NCBI RefSeq assembly: GCF_000247695.1
Contig: NW_004624865.1
Coordinates: forward strand, 1,572,310 to 1,636,309
Origin: Heterocephalus glaber
Lineage: Eukaryota; Chordata; Mammalia; Rodentia; Bathyergidae
DNA: 64,000 nt
Direction: 5' to 3'
A program made the translations under genes and the position numbers. The notes under the pieces were generated by a model that saw nothing but the letters and a program-made list of their open reading frames with translations, was not told the DNA's origin and searched no databases. Each line of letters begins with the position of its first letter. The stretch's first letter is position 1. Positions 10,501-21,523 of the stretch are shown here, piece by piece.

Positions 10501-11229
10501 CTCTTTTGATTTCCCAACGTGACCATGTTCCTTGAAGGCTCAAACTATAAAGTTGAGTTTTATTTCTCTGATACATTCTTGACATCAGCCCACTGGAAGA
10601 AATTGTTATAGTTCAATAGATGCACCTACACAAATCCACACAGACACACAAAATCCAAAGTGGTGAAACTCAGGAGGGAAGGTAGGTTGAGAGGGGTAGG
10701 GAAGAATGAATGAAGTATGTAAAGTGCATGTCTAAGTCTGCCAAAACGAAACTCACTCATCTGTGTAACCAGTATGCACTAATAATGTGGACAAAGAAAC
10801 CAAGCTGAAGCATGCTTTCTGAGTTAATAATCCTCTACCATCATACACCCTATCTTCAATCTTAGCTTTTCATTCACAAAATGCTGGTCACAACCCATTA
10901 ATTTTGTTTTATAACCCACTGAAAGCCATGACCTACAATTAGAAAAATACTCTTCTGAATGTTCAAGTACTCCCTGGTAGTATTTATTTAAATCTTTTCT
11001 ACTAGGTCAAAACCACAAGTAGAGAGACTGGTAGAAATTTCTCCATGGACTTGGGCTCCATTGGCTTGGACACCACCCCTTGCCCAGTTCAGTCCTGGTT
11101 TTTTTCTGGCCTTTGGGTGAAGCCACAGAGTCCTGGCCACCTCCAGGGCTGCAGAGTTGGGGCTTGGGGCTGGTGATGACGCAGTGAGGTTGGGACTCCA
11201 GGATAATGAGCTCATTCTTCACAGCTTAC
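10501..11229. other. unannotated DNA
   Basis: No recognisable gene or repeat. Overlapping antisense frames at 10988-11222 have no homology that I recognise. Confidence 0.5.
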
Positions 11230-11850
11230 CCTTTCCTGACAACTGTGAACAGTAATAAAAACGTGAGCAAACAGGGAGAGTTTAGTGTGTTTATTGCTGC
11301 TATTGAGAAAATAATGTGATAATAAACAGGGCGAGTAATGGAAATTGCTTCTAAGAATAAAATTATGTTATTATGAGTTACACACAGCCATCAGAAAGCA
11401 TTTTGTCTCCAAGTGAGAAGCGCCTGGCTGGCTGGCACTGCTCCAGGGCCCTTGAGCCCGGCCTGGGAACCCTGCTCCTTGCTTTGCTAGCCAATTTGAA
11501 CTTTTAGCCTCATTGACTTCTTGGCATTGCTGATCCTTGGAAACTGGGCAGCGTGGGCAGCACAGCGTTTTAATTAGTGCATTTAATCCTTGGGACTGTG
11601 TGCTGAAGCCCATACCTTTCTTTGAAGAGTCTCATTAGGTCTGGATAAAGAAACTCCTTTTCAGTCTATGGTGAAGGAATTAACCTCGAGCACAGTTTAA
11701 ATGGTCTGTGTGGAAGAGGATAGCCTTTTATATCGGCTAATAGTCAATCCTGTCGTCAGCACAGGCAGAGGAGTAAAATGAAGGCTTGAGAGCTCAGCTC
11801 CTGTACTAATTAGAAAGAAAATGACAGAAAAATTGGCAAGTTTGAAGGGC
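11230..11850. other. possible conserved noncoding block
   Basis: Repeat-free sequence rich in homeodomain-type words: AATAATGTGATAATAAACAG, TTTTAATTAGTGCATTTAAT, TACTAATTAGAAAG. It also contains a TTTTATATCGGCTAATAG segment. It has no open frame of interest. By composition it resembles deeply conserved noncoding or enhancer-like DNA, but conservation cannot be judged from one sequence. Confidence 0.3.
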
Positions 11851-13103
11851 TGAGCTGGCTTTGGTGACAGCCAGTCATCCCCAGGCTGAGAACAGCGATC
11901 TCTTTGGGACTCTTCCTCACGCTACTCTACCTGGCACGGCTCACCCTTTCCTGACCACCTCCCTACCTGGCACGCCTTCTTTTTCACTGTGTTCACGCCC
12001 ATCTTCTTTCTGCAGGGATCCTTCAGTTTCTAGCTCCCCTGGTCAAAATGCCTTTCCCCAATGTCTTTTCCAACTTCTAGGTGCCCCTCTTGCCTCTCGT
12101 CCAATGGGGAAAATAATTCCCCACTGGTTAGAGGTCAGATGTGCTCAGTTCGCGGTCTCACAGCACTGAGGAATGAAGTCCTGGACCAAAGGAGGAGGAG
12201 GTTAGGAGAGTTTTATGGGAAATAAGGAGAAGAAGAATAGCCCCTGGATGCCCGAGTGGGTGGCTGTGTGCTGTCTAGTTGGGGCTGCTGTTAGGTGAGG
12301 AGTCCTACGGAGAATTCAGAGTGATTTACTACTCAGTGTGCCTCCCAAGAGTACTGGGGCTCTGTGTCAGGGCTATTTCTACAGCAAAGTTGTAATGTGG
12401 GCACAATGTGGGTCAAACTGCAGCAAACCTATAGGGTTACAAATACAGTCGCTTAGCTGGTATTGATCCAATAGGGAAGCGAGTCAAAGGGTACATGGAA
12501 AGAACAAAGACATCCCTGGAAAGGGATGGTTCCAGGGGTTCTTTGCATCCGCCTATGCGTCCAATGCCCACCTGGGCCTACTGGATCAGGTGGTGCTAAT
12601 GACAGCACAATTTCAAGCTGCTGTTTCTGCCTAGGGAGACTCACAGCCCTGGGCATTGTGTTTCCATCTTGAGGCTTAGCTGTCTTCAGATTCACCTCCA
12701 GTCACCATCTTTGTGTGTCTCATCTTCTGTGCTGAGTTCTTCGATGTCTGCATACTAATTTCTACCCAACTTAGCTGACTATAATAGCCAGATGAAGTCC
12801 TGTGGGGCTCTTACCTGCTATGGGATCCCCATGACTGGTGAGCTGTCGGCTAGCAGACTTGCCATGGTGTCCTGAGTCTGCAGTGAATCTCACCACAGCC
12901 TTTAGGAGATCATGAGATCATCTTGGATTCTGACTCCAGCTCTCTGTTTCCTGTGCTAAGGCTCTCAGGATACAATGGAAGCCGGCTGGATGGATGACGG
13001 AGGAGTAGAGCTAAATCAGTGGAGAAAGACTGTGTGGTTTTCACTGAGCATGATGGGGTTGGGACTAGCCTCATGCAAGAGAAGAAGCTCACATACAAAA
13101 TCT
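11851..13103. other. unannotated DNA
   Basis: Moderate GC, no recognised gene. The 102-codon frame at 11861-12169 is Pro/Ser/Leu-rich without domain features or splice context. Confidence 0.5.
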
Positions 13104-13118
13104 AAAAGGCACATGTGC

Positions 13119-13372
13119 CATACCACAGTGATCCATGCACACCCATTTTTATAGCAGCGCAATGCATCATAGCTCCCTCTTGGAAGCAGCCTATATATCC
13201 AACAATGGATACATGGATAAAGAAAGTGTGGTATTTACACACAAAAGACTCTGCCATAAAGAGGGATAAATTTGAGTCACTTGTAGGAAAACACATGTAC
13301 CTTGAGACCATAAGGTTAAGTGAAATAAACCAGACCCACAAGCTCAAATATCACATAACCTCTCTTATATGA
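13119..13372 (+). pseudogene. L1 ORF2 C-terminal end
   Basis: An open frame reads IFIAAQCII, KQPIYPTMDTWIKKVWYLHT, AIKRDKFESL and LETIRLSEINQTHKLKYHIT, which is the extreme C-terminus of L1 ORF2 up to its stop. The nominal methionine at its start is only the truncation edge plus target sequence. It has no promoter and no function expected. It stays open because it is short. Confidence 0.88.
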
Positions 13373-13592
13373 GAAACTCAAAGCTTAAGTAATTTCAAGA
13401 AAAAAGAACAAAAGATAGACAACAGGAAACAGGGAGACAGAGGTTTGCAAATGAGAAGGTGATCTAGAGATGGAGGGAGGGAAGGGGAAGGGGAATAAAA
13501 AGAATTTAGATATGTGAACTACGTGTACCTACTCCCTAAAATGGATGTGAACATGTACTGTGAACATGGACTAAGGAAAAGATTTAAAAACG
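13119..13592 (+). mobile_element. 5'-truncated L1 with target duplication
   Basis: Contains the last ~85 codons of ORF2, a short 3'UTR with a GGAGGGAGGGAAGGGGAAGG purine tract (13470-13495), and an A-rich tail. It is flanked by AAAAGGCACATGTGC (13104-13118) and AAAAGCACATGTGC (13593-13606), a ~14-bp target-site duplication differing by one base. This is a simple, non-inverted 5'-truncated insertion. Confidence 0.88.
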
Positions 13593-13606
13593 AAAAGCAC
13601 ATGTGC

Positions 13607-14814
13607 TGTGGCTTTGAGAATGACCCCTTGAGTTTGGGACCCTGAACGGCTCTTCCCTGCCCAGTCCTGGCTGCGGTGACTGAGCTGAAGAGCACAGAGG
13701 CCTCTGTTGAACACGCTTTTGTTGGATTCCTTTGAGATGAGTTTAGTGTCCTATTATCAGCGTTCTTAATAACCAAGAGAAGAACAAGAGCCCTCACAGC
13801 TGCCATTGTTCTCCAGAATGCTGGCATCCAGCAGCTTCCCCTTGCCCCACTCCATTCGGGGTGGTAAGACGGGCAGGGCATAGTTCAGTTCCTGGTGGGA
13901 TTGGAGACAGTTGACAGGTGTCAACCAGGAGCCCAGGATGGTGTGATTTACCCTGTCAACACTCACGCTGGCAGGTGTGCACATGAAATAGCAAATCACC
14001 CAGAGTTCCCAGTAGCACTTCTCACCTCACAGTGGCCCCTATTAGACAAAACAGAAATATTTGTAACATCAAATGGCTAGGAGATGCCTCAGTTTGCCGA
14101 TATCCTTTGTACATTTCTTCTTGGCTTGAAATGTATTTTTAACTTAAAAAAGAAAGGTCCTGTTTTGTACCATCCATATTTGGAGTTCTATAAATATTTG
14201 GCATCTCAGTGTCTATCATTCTCTTAATAACAGTTGGAATTTTTTCTGTCCTTTCTTGTTGCATCAAGCTTGTGACACCACCACACTGTTTTACATGCAT
14301 ACGATACACACCTGGCTTTTTGGCTGTGCCCTTTTCTGAGAGAATTGAATGTAAGGAAAGTGGTAGAAGGAGCAGATACCATTTTCTTTGAATTTATCAC
14401 ACAGAAGACCATGCTATTTACTGACATCCAATCTTATTTGGTGTTTGAAATAGCTAACATCTTTGGGGACAAGAACAAGCATTTTTAAACTGTGAACTCT
14501 ACCTACCATAGAGCATTCTCTTGGTAAATATGATTTTGGCTTTCACTGCAGTGACCAGGGGGAGTCAGTAGAGGTGAAAGGTGACCTCAGAAGCCAGATG
14601 ACCATGTGTCCTCTTTCCAATGACCTCACCAGTGCCCTCCTGCCCCATCTTCTCCTCTTTCTCCTTTGGTTGCACTACACAGGTTTAGTTCCCTCCAGTG
14701 CTGGGAATGGGTTTCTGAAATGCCTGCATTGTACATAGCTGGTTTCCTAAGCAGGCTGATGAGCTCGCAGAGTGATGGTCGGCACTGACAGGCCGGCCAG
14801 TTACTGACCCAGTT
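13607..14814. other. unannotated DNA
   Basis: No gene recognised. The 120-codon antisense frame at 13519-13881 starts in single-copy DNA and runs into the L1 tail, so it is a chance frame. Confidence 0.5.
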
Positions 14815-15012
14815 GTGTCCCTGACCCCTAAATTCCTACACTGAAGCGCTAACACCCAGTACTTCAAATGTGACCTTGTTCGGAACCAGGGTCATTGCAG
14901 ATGTGACTAAATTAGGATGGGGTCCGCTAAGGTGCGGGGTCCCAAATCCTGTCTGACCAGTCAGTACCTTTGGAAAAGGGGAGAATTAGGAGACAGGATC
15001 CCATCCTGTGTG
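14815..15012 (+). mobile_element. MaLR (MLT1-like) LTR fragment
   Basis: TGTCCCTGACCCCTAAATTC, CTGAAGCGCTAACACCCAG, TCAAATGTGACCTTGTTCGG and TGCAGATGTGACTAAATTAG follow the order of the first half of an MLT1-type LTR of the ERVL-MaLR retrotransposons. The 3' half was not seen. Confidence 0.65.
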
Positions 15013-15304
15013 CGTGACCCTGAAGGCCAAGGTCAGGGTAGAGGTCACAATGTCAAAGGTGGCCTGCGACTACCAGCAGCTGAGGGAGAGGTACGGAGCA
15101 GACTCTCCTCATCATCCTCGGGAAGACCCAACCCTGGCACACCTCTCTGTCCGGCCTCCAGACCGGAGCTCTGAAGCAGTCACTTTCCAGCATCCACAGC
15201 ATCCGATGTGCAGCACAGCAGTTTCCCTTGCCAAGAGTTTCCCTCTCTGAGGTCTCAGTTATCCACATCAGCCATGGCCCAAAACACTGAACAAACAGTT
15301 CCAA

Positions 15305-15512
15305 GCCAAGTGTGATGGCACGCATAATCCCAGTACCAGGGAGTGCCTGTAATTCTAGTATCCTGGGAGGCTGAGGTAGGAGGATCTCATGTGGGAGAAA
15401 CCCCCAGCCTAGGCAACTTAGTGAGACCTTATGTCAAAACTTAAAAAAAATGAGAAGGGCTAGGGATGTAGCTCAGTGCAAAAGCCTTGGATTCAATCTC
15501 CCATCTTACAAC
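15305..15512 (+). mobile_element. composite B1-ID SINE
   Basis: GCCAAGTGTGATGGCACGCA, a GGCTGAGGTAGGAGGATCTC core, GGCAACTTAGTGAGACCTTA and an A-rich linker, then AGGGATGTAGCTCAGTGCAA and GCCTTGGATTCAATCTCC. The tRNA-derived half has a compressed box A to box B interval. Confidence 0.88.
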
Positions 15513-17139
15513 TTTTTAGAATCCACAATTATACTATTCACACTTATAAACTGTATGCCATTCTGAAAATCATGATGAAATCTCTCACCACGAAGCTCTG
15601 TCCTGGCCCAGATAAGAATCAATTCTCTGTCCAGCATATTCATGCTGTTTAGGTTGCCACTACCAACTTAGCCAATGACTTGGTTATCGGTTTGCCAGAG
15701 AGAGTGCCTTGGGCAACTGACTCTTGTTTTACTAAATAGTAGCTCCAAAGTGCAAATTAGTGAGTCTTGATTGTTATAACTTATTATTATTGTTATGAAC
15801 ACCTGCTATTTTTGTTCCATCTTGATTTTTATGGTGGTTCTATTTTATTATTAGTCGTTGTTAGTGTCTTACTGTGCCTAACTTCTAACTTAAACTTTAG
15901 CATAGCAGAGTCATAGTGTCTGAGTTTGGAGCTTTCTCCAGTACTGTCTTCTAGAGGTTTGCTGGTATCTTTTCCTTGGAAAACTTGTACACGGCCCTAC
16001 CTGGTTCCCGTGGACTGCAGGTTCTGGGGAAAGCTTGGGAACCTGGTCTTTTCACCAGTTCTTCAATGATTTCTGAGATTGGAGTTGGGAGGCGTGGTGG
16101 GAGACAGACCCTTCTCACCCTGGCATCCATCCTTCAGCATCTACAGAGATATCACTTCTGAACACCTGTCACCCTCGCTGACTCACCTAGGGTCTTTCCA
16201 GGAGTCCTGTGGGATGTGTGGACATGTCACAACAACCCCATGAGTCAGCCACCACGTGACTGTTCATTTATTAAAATAGACTTTTGCTGACATTCCTCTG
16301 GCCAACATCAAAAAAGCTAATGTGCTATCCTATCACATACAAAGATAGCATGCACAACTGGATTCATAACACCCAGCCTCCTGCAAAGGTTGTTAAAGAT
16401 GATGGCATTTCTAATTTCAAAGGATCCCATTGTGCTTTGAAAATGATGGCTTCCTGGATTGCTAGTTAACTAAAAGTAAGCCACTCTTCATTCTAAAATG
16501 TCTACTGTGCTAAGGATTCTTTCTGACAAATAGGTCCCATCAGACCCCCGCTGCTTCCTGTAGAACATACTAAGTGATGCCAAGAAAGCCCTTTCCAGAC
16601 AGGTCCAGTTAGCAGTGTATGTATAGAAACCCAAGGCTGCAGGGAGCTTTGAGTTTTTCTTCTGGCCAATCTGACCTCTGAGACCAGACTGCTTGTTGGA
16701 CAGCACCAGCTCTGTAGAGTTATCATTGCAGAGTCCATTTTATTCTAAGTCTGTGGTCAGGAGTCTTTAGCATTCTTCAACTCACCCTTTGGGGTGGAAT
16801 TTATCAGGCTGGTTCTGAACCCAAAGGTGATTTTTTTCTCCCTCCTCTCTCTCTCTCCTGAAAGTTTGGTAAATTTCTCCTCAGCCATTTCTATACTGCT
16901 AGTGCACGACACATCGTTATCATGCTCTGAAAATTGTTTAGATGCTTTCCACCCACCTCCAGCCAAATAGCAGCAGCAATTTTTTTTTTTTAAAGTAAAA
17001 TTTTTCCTTGGCCTCCTTGAGTGCAAAAAGTGATTCTTTGTCACCGTGGGAGATTTCTTCCTTGCCTGAAGCAATACAGGGGAGTGAGTGCAGGCAGTAT
17101 AAAAAGACAAGGCTAGTTTGAATTCCACTTTTCCAAGCA
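15513..17139. other. unannotated DNA
   Basis: No gene or clear repeat. There is a poly-T run at about 16980-16992. The 127-codon antisense frame 16757-17140 is low-complexity and crosses the poly-T run. Confidence 0.5.
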
Positions 17140-17280
17140 CTGCCAGTGTGCTCTTGGGTAAGAAATGAACCTTTTAAAGCCTTGTTTTCTTTACTTACAA
17201 ATGAGATAATAACACTGTTCAGGTTTCTGGTGAGGATTGAAGTTGATATATATAAATTGATAGAAGATGTGATACTGGCT
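17140..17280 (+). mobile_element. MIR relic
   Basis: GTGCTCTTGGGTAAGAAATG, AAAGCCTTGTTTTCTTTACT, CAAATGAGATAATAACACTG and GGTGAGGATTGAAG reproduce the second half of MIR. Confidence 0.65.
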
Positions 17281-17319
17281 GCTGGTTATCAAATGAGGGT
17301 GACTGGGGCTTTGTTTTCT

Positions 17320-18615
17320 TAAATAGACTTTATTTTTTAAAGGCAATTTTAGGCTCATAGCTAAGATAGGTAGAAGGTACAGAGATTTCCCACGTACTCT
17401 CTCTCTGCCTCCCCATGTGTATAGCTTCCCCACCAGAGTGGATTTTGTTATAGTTGATAAACCTGCATTGATATGTCATTATCACCCAGAATCTATAGTT
17501 TAGATGAGAGTTCACTCTTGGTATTTTGGATTTTATGGGTTTGGACAAATATATAATGACATGGATCTACCAGTCTACCATCATATGGGGTAATTTCACA
17601 GCCTTAAAAATAATCTCTACTCTGCCTATTCATCCTATCTCCGGGCAACCACGGGCCTTTTACTATCTCCCTAGTTTTGTCATTTCCAGAATGACATATA
17701 GTTGGAATTATACAGTATATGGCCTTTTAAAATTAATTAATTAATTAATTAATTTTGGTACCAAGGATCGAACTCTGGACCTTGTGATTGAGAGGCAGGC
17801 AGTAGAACCACTGACCTAAATCTCCAGCCCCCAATATATAGTCTTTTTTTAGATTGGCTTCATTTTCTTAGTAAACTTGCACACTTACACACTTGAGTTT
17901 CTTTTGTGTCTTCGTGGCTTGATAGCCTATTTCTATTATACCCATCTTCTGGGAACACCACTGTTCATTGACCCATTTATCTACTGAAGGACATATTGGT
18001 TGCTTTTAAATTTTAGCAATTATGACTAAAGCTGTTGTAAATATTCATGCTCAGATTTTTGTGTGGTCATCATTTCTCAGCTCATTTGGGTAAATAGCAA
18101 GTTGCAGAATGGCTGGAGCAAGTTTTGTGAGAAACTACCAAATGGTCTTCCAAAGTGACTGCACCACTTCACATTCCCACCTGCAGTCAGCAAGAGTCTC
18201 TGTGGCTCTACATCCTGTCAGGGCTCTGGAGTTTGGTCCACCTGTATTTCCGGGATGACATATGATATTGAGCAACTTTGCATGTGCTTATATGCCATTC
18301 GTATATCTTCAGCAAAATGTCTCTTTAGGTCTTTGGCTCATTTTGTAATCAGGTTATTTTCTTATTGTTGAATTTTAGTTTTAGATAGTGGTATTTTTTT
18401 ATCGGATGTGTTTTTTGAAAATATTTTCTCTGTCTATGGCTTTGCATTTTCTTGGCACTATTTTTTTGTTTTTAAGAAAGGAAATTTTAAATTATATTTA
18501 AGTACAGATTATCAGTTTTTCTTTCATGAATCAGGCCCTTGGTGTTATAACTAAAACATCATCACTATTCCCGTGGTCATCTAGATCATCTCCTATGTGT
18601 TATCTCAACTGGGGA
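17320..18615 (-). mobile_element. old L1 fragment (antisense)
   Basis: Contains the antisense wording typical of old mammalian L1 3' regions: GACCCATTTATCTACTGAAG, AATTATGACTAAAGCTGTTG, CATTTCTCAGCTCATTTGGG, CAAATGGTCTTCCAAAGTGA, GACTGCACCACTTCACATTC. Heavily diverged and without a usable frame. It is interrupted by an ID SINE at about 17728-17832. Confidence 0.8.
17728..17832 (-). mobile_element. ID-type SINE nested in the L1
   Basis: Antisense tRNA-derived SINE: GGTACCAAGGATCGAACTCT (box B side) to CACTGACCTAAATCTCCAGC (box A side), with an (AATT)n tail at 17728-17755. Flanks TATATGGCCTTT (left) and TATATAGTCTTT (right) look like a 12-bp target duplication with two changes, so it inserted into the older L1. 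Confidence 0.82.
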
Positions 18616-18635
18616 ACTTTTAAAATAAAACTTCC

Positions 18636-18951
18636 TGTGATGGTTGAGGGGAGTGTTAGCTTGATTGGCTTTGGGGTCCAACCCCTGGGGATTAGTGGGG
18701 AACACCTCTGGGTGTGTCTGTGTGTGTCATGGAGAAGTGGCCTTTGCATCCATGACTGGTCCCTGCCCCTTTTTCTCTGGCAGTTTCTCTGCTCTTCCTG
18801 GCCACCACACCCTTCCACCATGATGTTCCTGCCTTGGAGCCAGATGACCATGGACTGAGCCTCTTAGAAACTGTAAGCCAAATTAATTGTCTCCTCCTTT
18901 AAATTGTGTGTCTACTGTTGTGCTCCAGCCACCAGAAAGATGACTAATACA
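18636..18951 (+). mobile_element. ERVL-type solo LTR
   Basis: Begins TGTGATGGTTGAGG (the 'TGTGATGGTTAA' start of MLT2/ERVL-like LTRs), contains CACCTCTGGGTGTGTCTG and CACCATGATGTTCCTGCC, then GACCATGGACTGAGCCTC and AAACTGTAAGCCAAATTAA, and ends GATGACTAATACA. Related copies in this window start at 32805 (plus) and end at 38541 (minus). No internal retroviral sequence is attached. Confidence 0.8.
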
Positions 18952-20039
18952 ATTCCCTTCATTCTAAATGAGATGAATTTGATTTTTAGGGGTATAAGAT
19001 TATAAATCTGAAAAAATTTTAAATGCCCCCAAATACTGAAGCCCACTGAGGATTAAGAATTAGTAGGTCTAACAGAGATAAATTTCAGGAGCATTGTGCT
19101 AAGTGACTCAAAATACCAGGTTCAATATGATTGCCTGTATGTGATATTTTAGACATGACACAATTATAGCAACAGAAATCAGATCAGTGACTATCAGTGT
19201 TAGGGACCTGGGGAAGGCCACTAATTACAATGGGCCCAGGAGAATGCTTTGGAACGAAAATGTTTATAAATTGATTTATCAACACTCATTGACTTCAAAA
19301 TATAAATGTTATCTCCATTTTAAAAAATGGGACTAATAGAGTAGGAGCTCAGTAGTGATTGTGATGATGACGATGACGATGACGATGACGATATAGCACC
19401 AGGAAGGTAGCAGGTGTTTGGAGACAGCTTCTAAAGGTTGTATTGTGATGAGGGCCTGCTGAAAGCTCTTGAGGTGTTACAAGATAGAGAGCATGCATCC
19501 ATAATTTGAAGTGTGCACATTAAAATGAACGGATTTGATACGCTTTTAGTTCCAGATGTTCAGGTTAGCATGGAGAATGGGATTTGCTGTTGCTTTCATT
19601 ACTAATGAGGAATAAATATCAGAGGATTGCAAAGGGTGTTAACATGAGAAGCATATTTGAGCTCAGTTATCCAAATTCTCTAAGGCTTTTAGGAAAACAG
19701 CCAGAGAAGCAGAGGCTTCTTTCTTATACTCAGATTTTCAAAGAGGCCTTAAGCACAAGATGTACCTGCAGAACCAGTGTCAGGAATGTGGAGATCAGCA
19801 AGGCTCCCTGGAGAAGGTTTCAGCTGCATTAGATGCATTGGAGCTCTTTCCTAAATGTTTTTACTCAAACACGGGCTGCTGTTCAGAACTGGAATTCTTG
19901 TTTTCTCACACAAAATAATTCCAAAATGTTCTTCAATTTTTCCCCAATTATTTGTGATTTAAACTTCCATGGTGTTAACTTCCTCCTACTCAAAATTGAG
20001 GCTGATGTTACGTACTCTGCAGGCTGTTGAAAGAGGTAG
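18952..20039. other. unannotated DNA with a short (GATGAC)n tract
   Basis: A hexanucleotide run of GATGAC units occupies 19362-19393. Otherwise apparently single-copy, with no gene recognised. Confidence 0.55.
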
Positions 20040-20345
20040 AGCTGTTGATGTGTGTTAAGCACTTGGTGCATGGGAGCGCTATCTTATAGTTACGGAATCA
20101 AGGCTGTCCCGGGCACTGCTCCTCTTAGCTTACCTATATTAATTACTTTCATTTTTACCACGATGCTAGTGGGCTTCATTGCTATTAACCATTTTGTTAG
20201 TAAGGAAACCGAGGCACAGAGAGGGCAGCAATTTGGACTACAGTGGATGGGAAGAGTCTTGCTGCTAATCTTGTGCTCTTAATCACTCAACCCCACCATC
20301 CCCTGCGCACACAATAGGTTTGCAATAAATACTGGGAATCTGCAG
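20040..20345 (-). mobile_element. MIR relic (antisense), with possible L2 end
   Basis: TTTGTTAGTAAGGAAACCGAGG, CACAGAGAGGGCAGCAATTT and the later TTGTGCTCTTAATCACTCAA correspond to an antisense MIR. ATAGGTTTGCAATAAATACT just after it may be a short L2 3' end. Confidence 0.65.
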
Positions 20346-20459
20346 AAAGTTCAGTATCATTAATTCATTCTTGAGTAGGACTGATTCGGCATGGATTGCT
20401 CGGTGCCATGCTAGTCCATGTGTGGATATACATGTGTAGGGTACATGAGTATTAGTTAC

Positions 20460-20670
20460 AGCAAAGCCTGCAAACCTGGGCTAGAATCCATAGTTATCCT
20501 CTCCAAAGTGTGACATTGGGCAGATCTCTTGGTATCTTTGTGCTTTTATTTCCTGTCTATAAAATAGGAATATTTCTTTCTCACCAGAGGGTTGTGAGGG
20601 TTAAAGAATATAATGGATGTAAATGTACCTAGCAGATAGCCCAATATTTAGAAGATGTTGGCAAATACTA
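20460..20670 (+). mobile_element. MIR relic
   Basis: GCAAACCTGGGCTAGAATCC, TGTGACATTGGGCAGATCTC, CCTGTCTATAAAATAGGAAT and GGGTTGTGAGGGTTAAAG lie in MIR order over about 200 bp. Confidence 0.75.
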
Positions 20671-21521
20671 TTTTAAAGATTAAAACATAAAGAAATTCTC
20701 AAGAGAAGTTTGAAGATGATATTTGGGGTGATATCTGTAGGTTCCTTTGGGTCACTGGTGATTCACAGCTATAGCCCACCCCTCCGTTCTGCCTTGCATT
20801 TTGCAGACTAAAGGATGAGAAGAGGGCTCCCACCAGCAGCGAGAAGATTGGGCTTGAGAACTGAGTTCCCTGGGAGGACCCATCCTGTCCCTGAGCACAT
20901 TGCAGGGGAGGGAGGAGCCATTATCTCTGTTTTTAAGGAACCCAGAAACTAGCTATGTATGGCAGGGCTCAGGCTTCATTTTTAGATGGTGAGGTGGGAC
21001 TATGGTTCTCTGCCTTTGCTTCCTTAACCACAAAGATAGTGAACACTTCCCAGGTGCTCAGATGGTGAGAATGTAATTACTGCCAGGGAGCCTGCAAACT
21101 GAAAGCCTGCAAACTGAAGTGCAGGAAGCAAGATGGGTTAGATACACAAGCATGTGGGATTCTCCTATCCAGATCTTCTGTCTTTGTGGACATCACCCAA
21201 GTCTCCTCCTCTCTGCTGACCTGGTGCTGAGAGCCTGGATGTGGAACTGGGAAGTGTTGGCAATCGGATGTCTCTGGCTGATGCTTCATGAACAGGGGAG
21301 TGGGGGTTCCTCTCCACAGCTGTCGAAAAACAGAGAAACCTCCCCACTGGTGACATCGGGTTCAGTGGCTGCCTGGCTGCATCCTTGCATGGGCAAAGCC
21401 AGGGGGCAGAGAGCTGGCCAGGACTCAGGGAATCTGAGTCTGTCACTATCCAGCTTTGTGATCTTAGATGAGGCATGATTTGCTATGCTGAGAATTTCCT
21501 GTTTCGCTGCTAGCCGCTACC
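20671..21521. other. unannotated DNA
   Basis: No gene recognised. Overlapping opposite-strand frames at 21119-21478 lack any domain signature. Confidence 0.5.
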
Positions 21522-21523
21522 TA

